The notes beneath the pieces were generated by a model. It ran no database searches and was not told the origin of the DNA. It saw only the letters and a program-made list of their open reading frames with translations. From Toxotes chatareus (lineage: Eukaryota > Chordata > Actinopteri > Toxotidae): a DNA stretch of 64,000 nucleotides. This document shows, one piece after another, positions 56,983 to 64,000 of the stretch. Position numbers and translations under genes: made by a program. The stretch is taken from the NCBI GenBank assembly GCA_016801885.1, contig CM028890.1, positions 12,082,001 through 12,146,000 of the forward strand, read 5' to 3'. How positions within the stretch are numbered: the stretch's first letter is position 1; each line of letters starts with the position of its first letter.

Positions 56983-57275
56983 GTGGGCGGCATGGTGACT
57001 CAGTGGTGATCGCTGTTGCCTCTCAGCAGGACACTCCTCCAGGCCTGACTGGAGCCCTTTCAGTGTGGAATTTAAATGTTCTCACTGTGCTTGCGTGGGT
57101 TTCCTCTGGATGCTCGGTTTCATTCACACCAAAAAATATGCCTGTTAATTAGCAATTATCCTGCCATTGTCCTTGACCAAGGGCAGTGGCTACACATTGT
57201 TGTGGGAAAGTAGTTAGAATGAGTTGAATACATGGGTTGCATTTCTCCCAGGGGATTAATAAAGTGTAGCTCAAA
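56983..57275 (+). mobile_element. Teleost GGGCGGCAYGGTG-type repeat, head and tail
   Basis: Starts gtgggcggcatggtgactca, contains gtgtggaatttaaatgttct and gcgtgggtttcctctggatg, and ends ggggattaataaagtgtagc. This is the 5' part and 3' tail of a common teleost interspersed repeat (memory), the same broad family whose interior is at 12758-12911. It starts about 36 bp after the exon 21 donor. Confidence 0.75.
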
Positions 57276-57390
57276 CAACAGAAGTATGTCATACAAAGAA
57301 AAAATAAAACCAGTGTTTATGTGCCACTCCAGTAAATCACCACCACCAAGACTAACCTGTAAAAGTCACAGTAAATTGGACAGATGGATG

Positions 57391-57480
57391 CAGGGCTGGG
57401 CGATGTAGCAAAAGAATTTAGCACAATAATTCTTTTCATATCAGTTTGTATATATTGTCATAGTAATATATTTATTTTGA
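57391..57480 (+). mobile_element. hAT-like terminal fragment
   Basis: cagggctgggcgatgtagca followed by an AT-rich ttcttttcatatcagtttgt segment matches the end of a common fish element beginning CAGGGCTGGGCGATATGG (memory). The far end was not located. Confidence 0.5.
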
Positions 57481-57969
57481 TTAGCTGCTGATCATAAAAA
57501 AAGTGAGTCTCATCTAATATGAGTCTGTCAGAGACAGACACAGAAAGGAAGAAGGACAAACACAAGGAAGTTAAAGCTGCAGAGCCGCAAGTAACTCATT
57601 TGTTGAGACCGTGATGGATAAACAATAATAGCCTTCATCCGTGAAGTGATTTGGTTTGGTTTCTGTCTGTGTTTATATGTTAACCCTAATGAACTGAAAC
57701 AAAGTCAGTGCATGGTTGTTAACGCTCCAGAGAACGCCTGGCTGGTTTAGCCACAAGGCAGAGTGTTAATTCATTTCTCTAGACATAACAACAAATCATT
57801 TCTCCACTACTACCTGGGCCGTGACAATGTCACAGCAGAAAGTAAGTTGTTTCTGTTGAACAGATGACCTTAAGCTTTAAATTCCCTCCCAGTCCAGCAG
57901 TAGATTTGTTCTAGGGGATACATCTAATTAGTGCTTGTACTCTGCATGCTTTATTGGATGGTAATGTCC

Positions 57970-57987
57970 CAATCAATCAATCAATCA
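57970..57987. repeat. (AATC)n short repeat
   Basis: caatcaatcaatcaatca followed by gactttattcaagtg. Such a tail is common at the 3' end of fish retroposed sequences, but nothing upstream is recognisable. Confidence 0.7.
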
Positions 57988-60130
57988 GACTTTATTCAAG
58001 TGATTAACTTAGTTTGTGGTGTTTCCTGTTTTTGTTGATGCCGGTTTTGAGTTTTGAGCTCAGGTTTCCTGTATACTGTTTTTGCCTAGGCAAGGCTTTC
58101 AGTAGCTGGAGTACCACCACACCACTGACAATGATATCTTATTTATCAACAGTTTTTACATTTAACTGGTGAGCAGAACGTTTCCTGGGAGGGAGTGTTC
58201 GGCCTCTAACTATCTTCTTCCAGTGCCTTCATGGCTCTTATGTTATGAGACAGGCTGCTTAGTTGGGAAGCTGTGGCTCTCATGCAAGTGTTTAATGCAT
58301 GGTATTCCTGGAATTTAAGTCCATGTTACAGCATATTGCAGGTGTTTTCACGATTGTCATCTTTCTTTGTAAAATGAAGCCACACCATGGTTCCTTCTTG
58401 TTGCAAGTTTCCAGCAGCATAGATGCATGAGTTTCACTTCATTGTTTTACAAATCGCAACTGTCAGAAAGTCATGCCGGCATCAATAAATGGAACTGATA
58501 CACTCGGAGGCATACCACTGCCAAGGGTTTGGGCAATTTGGAACTGGTTCTCAATTCCCACTCCTACTTGCTAGACACACTCAAGCTGTTATGAGATTAA
58601 ACTCATAAACTCTGTATGGCTTTTGTCTGGTTCACCTCCAGGTGATCCACCTCTTTAATTATATTCACCTTTATCAGCAGCTCCATTGAGAGGAAAGTTA
58701 TGGGTGAAGGAATTGTTCCAGTTTAGCTGAGTTGCAGCTCTGTAAACTTTATTTTTTCTAGAGTTCCTACGGAGTAAAAAACAAAAAAAAACCAAAAAAC
58801 TTTTCAGTCAGCAGGAGTTCATATCCCCCAAGGAGTACCAGAGCTACCTGTCCTGCACTGCAGCAGAGACGAACGGCTTGAAACAGAAACAAACTCTGAC
58901 AACGGATGAGAGCAGGGCTGCAGAGACACCAAAACATAAATGGGGCTCAGGAAAATTAGGTGTACCTGCAACCATGTCAATGCTGTACGTGCATATAGTA
59001 ACTCATACATAAACAAATGTTCTTGGCAGTTTAAGGTGATTCTAATTTGGAAACAGATGCTCTGCCGAGTGCATCATGTACCTCAGCTTCTCAAGAGAAC
59101 AAAAGAAGAGAAAAAACATGCATTTCTACCCTGGTTAGTCTCTCTCATAAGCAACACCACGGAGAGAGCAAAGAGCACAAGGATTTTTGTTTTGAACACC
59201 ATGTCGTATTGAATCAAGCAAACAGCTGGGTGCTTGCCTTTGTTGCTTTCCTCCTCTGAGTGGAGTAGACTAAATTTATTCTTGCCATTCCATTTTGGTA
59301 GAAATGAGACTGGATAGAGTAGACATGTAGACCCACTTGGAGGACAAGTAGATCCTCCAAGTAGGAGAGACAAGTGTCATGTACATATTAATATAGCTGA
59401 ATCTACAGTATTTGTATTTCCTACTATATATTTTTATGTTGTTGTAGATTAGGGCCTTTAAAAAAAGAGAAGATTAATATTTTAGAATCTAATTCAAATA
59501 TACTGCTCATAAGTTTCACCTCATTTCATTGAGGACCTAAATTTAATAAAGGAACAATGAATTATAATCCTGAGCTTAATCTAGTGCCACCTTTGGGCAA
59601 ATATCAAATTTATTAACACTGTTAGTGCCTGCCTCCCAGTACACATGCATTATACACAGTTAGTAGTATTCACACAGCTGTGTTCTATGGGGACCCATGT
59701 AGGTACATGTGCACAAAGAAACACACACCTTAGCGTTCTCTTTGCAGGACTAATGATAACATGTCTCACCAAGGGGCATCTTCGTTTCTTCGTTTCTTGT
59801 TTTGCTGTAACTCATCATGCTACTATGTATTGGAAAATGTCCCCATACACATTTGTGTGCAATTTTCTATTGTCTGCATTTCTGCTTCTGTGGCTCTGTA
59901 TTGCTGGTCCATGTGTTGTAGAGCACCAGTGCACATACAAAGGCATGATGTACAGGGGTGAAGGATCAGTCAAAGTTCCTGCTGTCAGGTTTTGACTTTT
60001 CTCACAGATTTTAGGGAAGGATGGTTTCTCTGTCAGCATGCTAAACACAGCACACAAGGGATAGGCGAAAGGAAAAAGGATATGAGGCTGACTCAAATCA
60101 AAATGTGGTCGAGACTGCCTCACCCATTCT

Positions 60131-60148
60131 TTTTTTTTTTTTTTTTTT
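60131..60148. repeat. Poly-T run
   Basis: About 18 T followed by ggcggggg. No adjoining retroelement identified. Confidence 0.8.
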
Positions 60149-61940
60149 GGCGGGGGATTCTTTGTTGATTCCCAAGCCTCTTAACCACAGCTGAGAGTTG
60201 TTTTGTTGTCTGGCCTCCATGCCTCAAGAGTTCAACACAGAGTAAGACAGCTTGGTTCCCCAAAGGCTGATATTTAAGCTATAGGGCTGGAAAATAAGGG
60301 ATTTTGCTATGGGTGTCTCTCTAAGCCTGTAGGCTGCAGCACCGGGACTTTTTCCCCTCAGATGTGTCTGAGCCCACTTGCTGAGAAGTACTTGGCAAGT
60401 TTTTGAAGCAGCAGAGATCCTTGCTGCGGGCAGCTTCATTGAGCTCTGACTGATAGTTGTTCACGAAGTGCTGAGAGTGCTGCTATTACAGGAACATAAT
60501 CTTAGTTCTTCATGCAATTGAGGCTTTTTTTTTTTTACAGTTACTACAGGTACTTTTAAAAACTGGTGTCCCCATAAAATCTGTGCTGTTAATTGTTTTA
60601 CGGTAAAATGCTCAGAACTCCTGCAGCTATATTAAAAATGTACACACTCAGATGTAAAAGAAAAGATCAATGATCGGTGCAGGTCACTCTGAGACTCAAA
60701 AAACCCTGAGTCTTTCACCTCACAGCACTGTATGGAAGTCGGAAAAGGTTAAAGGTTAAAACTTAAAGCCAGTGATCTCACACTAGATTTAATTCCCTCA
60801 TGAAACAGAAGCACATTGCATAAAGATGTAAAAACAAAAAACATAAAGAGAAAACTGACAGTCAGCGTCAACGGCTTCCTAACTGTCTCTAATAGAACTT
60901 TAACAGTTTAATGCCTCATAAATGAAAGATGTATGTAGAGCATGTAAATTATGTCCTTAACACGCCCACAAGCTTCAGGAGGCAAAATCTCACTGAGGCA
61001 TCGTAGCTTCATCACACCCCATGTGGTTCCTGAAATGAGAGAGAAGAACAACAGGAAACAGAAAAGGGGGGTTTGGGCTGGAAGGATGTAAGACAAACGG
61101 TAGAGTCAGGGGTAAGACGCACCTACATATGTAGGTAGAGGAAACTGTATGATATAGAGGCATGGTCTTTTTTTTCCTTTAATCAAAGTTATAACTTAAT
61201 TAAACAAGAGACCACAGTTGAAAAGTGGTTGACGCTGTCATGTCATCCAAATGGCTCAGCCCACAAGTCAGCAAACTGTGTCGTCTTAAAGATAATAACA
61301 AGGTGTTTGCTTGAACAACATAATTCCATCTGTGAAATCCATCCAAGCAGCTCTGTGATTAAATCTGATGGACTTGCGAATCGGCATGGAGATGTGAAAT
61401 CCACTCCAATAGAATAACTTCCTCTCTAGAACAAATTGCTGCCGCCCATGCTGCCCTTCCCATCTGCTTCTCTGTGTGTGTGTTTATTTATTTTTTTCCC
61501 TCTTGCATTGTTTACACTGTGTGTTAATGAGACATTAGGTGTAGCCAAAGCTATTCATCTCAGTCCCATTGTTCAAACCTCCGCGTCTGAAGACAGAGCT
61601 TCGGAGCTGCCAGGAACTCAGGCGAAACCTGCTCACCTGCTCGGGCACACTCCATGCAAGGGTTTAATTGGATGGAGGGTGTGAGAGAGAGAAGGACAAG
61701 GAGGCAGATTTAACGGGAGAATGAAGAGAAGGGAAGAATAAAGGCAGGCAAAATGAGGGTTGTTGGGGGGCCCTCCATTTCTATGAACTGAAAACTCCCC
61801 TCCTGCCTCTTGCTTTTCTCATCTATCTCCTACACACACACATAATGCAGCACCAGCGTTCATCAAAATGAGGGGATGACAAGAACAAAAGAAACTCCAT
61901 TCACTGTCAGCCACATTGAGTGAATTAGAGTGGCAGCCTG

Positions 61941-62165
61941 TCAGATAAGGTGGAAAGAAGGAGGTGGACAAAGGATGGGAAGACAAGAGGAGCAGCAGAG
62001 GGAAACACAAGCATACATGGAGATAAGGAGGAGAGTGAAGGAGAGGAAGAGGAGAGGACCCCAGGTTGATGTGGGAATGGGAGGAACCAGACAAAGGATG
62101 AGGAGGAGGAAAAGCAAAAATGAGATGCACAGGAAGTCAATGAAGACGAGAGGGTGCAGGAGAGG
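61941..62165. repeat. Purine-rich tract (+ strand)
   Basis: About 225 bp strongly enriched in A and G (ggaggtggac, gaagacaagaggagcagcag, gaggaagaggagaggacc). The basic open frame across it is a composition artefact. Confidence 0.7.
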
Positions 62166-64000
62166 TGTTTGGCACATCACCACGGACTTCAGCAAAAGCT
62201 GCAATGTGCTGCTTTTATCACAAAGCGCACTGTTCAGCCTCGTACTCTTAAACAGTCTTTGTTCCCTCTTTTTCTCCTCGCTTTCTGTCCTCTCCCATTC
62301 CCTCGTCACACAATGTGGATCTGCCTATCACAGTCTCTGAGAGAAGGCACCCCGCATCGTTCAGGAGGTTATCAAGGCAGGTTTGTGCTGTTAATTACTG
62401 AGCTGTCATTGATCGTTCCATATGTGTGCACATAAGGATTTAAACAAGAAGAGAGCCTAGGGAGTTGATGTTGTGGATTTTTTTTTTTGTATGTGCAGAG
62501 TTTTATGCAGTCTCGATTCAGTTTAAGGTCAGAGGTTGAGCTAAAAGTTAAGGCTTTGGCCTCTCAAGTTCTTGGGAAAAGATAAAAAATTCAAGCTGTT
62601 TGTAAAAGCCTGTGTTAGTTTCACAATGGAGAGAAGAACAGAGGAAGAAAAAAGTGAGAATCAAAAGCCAGAAAGAAATCAGACAATGGGATTCAGGGAA
62701 AGAGAAAGCCCTGCAGTGGATGTCTTTATCTCCAACTTATAGCAGTGACGCTGGATTGCACATCACACAAAGCACAGCACTTCATTTGTTTCAGCACCTC
62801 TGCCTCCCCTACACGGAGCGCTGTTGGGTAACTGGCTGACAATGTGCCCCAGAGTCATGATGCAACTCCAGGAAACTGATTTTTCTGAGTAGAAGGTCAT
62901 CTATTTTCTATCACGGACTAAAATGAGGTTATAGCATGTCAATGCTTCTGCTACCATGTCGGAAGATCGGATATTGACTCAAAAAGGATGATATAAGGTG
63001 GTGAAATTGAGGTGAGTCTCCTTGTGATGTGGTTGAAGTACCAACAAAGGCACTATAATCAAGCCTTGTTTAAAGCTGTGCAGGGACCAAGAATATATGT
63101 GGATGGTATGATGAAATGTGCAGTAAAACTTGGGTGGGCTTGCTGATCAAGGCCTTGAATGCTTTTGAGGTTGTTAACAACTGTGACTAAACATGGCAAA
63201 GTGTCTCCCTGCTCTTCTTGCTGAGTCTTGTGGGAATTTGAGATTATTGATGTAGAGATTTTACACATTTCATTGAAGACATTCACAGTACATGTGCAAG
63301 AATGTCTCATTGTTCGCTTTGCTTTGTTTTCACTTATCTTTTCTACTCTCTCTTTTAATTGCTTAAAAAGCTAGAGATGGTAAAGCTCTCTTCCCAAAGT
63401 AATATTTAGTTTTACTGGCGACCAAACCATCGAATGTGCGTTGGTTTTCTCACAATTTAGGATAAGTCTAGTAATATTTTTGTTATTATCAGCAAACCCT
63501 ATGCAAAGACCAAAACCGATTATTAATTTATTTTACTTATAAGTGGTGCCTCTGTAGCAAAAGCCTAATACAGTGTTACTCTGTGCCAAAGACCTCTATA
63601 CATGTCCTACTAAAAATATATCAATGGGCCACATTGTTGCACTGGGTCACATGCTCATTACCATGAAAACATGCACAAACTGTAGCTTATTTAGACTGTC
63701 ATGGTGACATAAATACTTAATAGTACACCAAATGAGTATTAATCCGAAGCTAAAAATAGTCCCCAACAAATGTGTGGTTTGTTTCCTAGAAACTACAGTG
63801 CTCAGCTGTCAGAACCTTTATGTATTTTACATACATACATGCAGTTGATCATGATTGATAAATTTCTCTACAGTTTTTAAAAGGTTTACATCCAATTAAG
63901 TATGTTTGTACGGGGGTGTCCCGTTGGTCATGTGGTTTAAGATCGTACACCGAATATGTTTACCATGTAATCGCAACATGATTTGATTTCTGTTGGGAAC

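Larger units (their letters stand above)
56947..64000. other. tnr intron continuing beyond the window (at least 7.1 kb)
   Basis: I scanned this for the DPPANLT-like start of FN3-9 and for fibrinogen-like sequence and found neither. Contents are a teleost repeat right after the donor (56983-57275), a hAT-like terminus (57391-57480), an AATC repeat (57970-57987), poly-T (60131-60148), a 16-bp palindrome (61121-61136) and a purine-rich tract (61941-62165). Confidence 0.75.

Noticed and set aside
59335..59362. 10-bp inverted repeat acttggagga ... tcctccaagt
   Set aside because: Short enough to occur by chance in 64 kb and not near an exon.
61121..61136. 16-bp palindrome acctacatatgtaggt
   Set aside because: A single short palindrome in AT-rich intron DNA, with no second site or conserved context.
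61930..62340. 136-residue basic open frame
   Set aside because: Produced by a purine-rich tract; composition-driven with no domain and no matching splice context.
56947..64000. Search for the FN3-9 and fibrinogen-globe exons
   Set aside because: No sequence resembling DPPANLT, the fibrinogen DGGGW motif or a matching phase-1 acceptor was found, so the 3' end of the gene lies outside the window.

Overview
The window is vertebrate nuclear DNA, almost certainly from a ray-finned fish and probably a percomorph teleost. The evidence is spliced exons with GT/AG borders, moderately short AT-rich introns, abundant CA/GT microsatellites, and interspersed repeats typical of teleost genomes. These include the repeat beginning GGGCGGCAYGGTG, small elements with AATTAATC-rich ends, and a Tc1-like terminus beginning CAGTGGCTTCAGAAAGTATT.

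The only gene I can support is tnr, encoding the brain extracellular-matrix glycoprotein tenascin-R, on the + strand. Twenty-one coding exons from 17709 to 56946 join without a frame break. Together they give 3181 coding bases, or 1060 complete codons plus one base. The protein order is signal peptide, a short basic stretch RVRR, tenascin-assembly region with cysteines and a heptad coiled coil, four and a half EGF repeats in one exon, then fibronectin type III (FN3) repeats 1 to 8. FN3-9, the fibrinogen-like globe and the 3' UTR are absent and should lie beyond position 64000. Every module border is in phase 1. FN3-6 alone is a single-exon module; the others are split over two exons, and FN3-4 over three.

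Layout: 1-17671 is upstream non-coding DNA, probably a 5' UTR intron because the first coding exon starts with a strong splice acceptor. The N-terminal and EGF exons lie at 17.7-22.1 kb. A 5.5 kb intron follows, then FN3-1 to FN3-5 (27.6-41.2 kb), FN3-6 (43.9-44.2 kb), FN3-7 (47.4-48.1 kb), a 6.6 kb repeat-rich intron, FN3-8 (54.7-56.9 kb), and at least 7 kb of a further intron.

The most noteworthy non-coding items are two perfect intronic hairpins 67-71 bp upstream of exons 6 and 10, and a 186-bp tandem duplication in intron 17. Intron 19 holds a 434-bp inverted-repeat element and a separated ~90-bp direct repeat. There is also a repeat insertion with an exact 14-bp target-site duplication, and a teleost repeat starting only about 36 bp after the exon 21 donor. 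I found no new multi-gene system, RNA gene, CRISPR array or second protein gene. Family names for repeats are from memory and were not searched.
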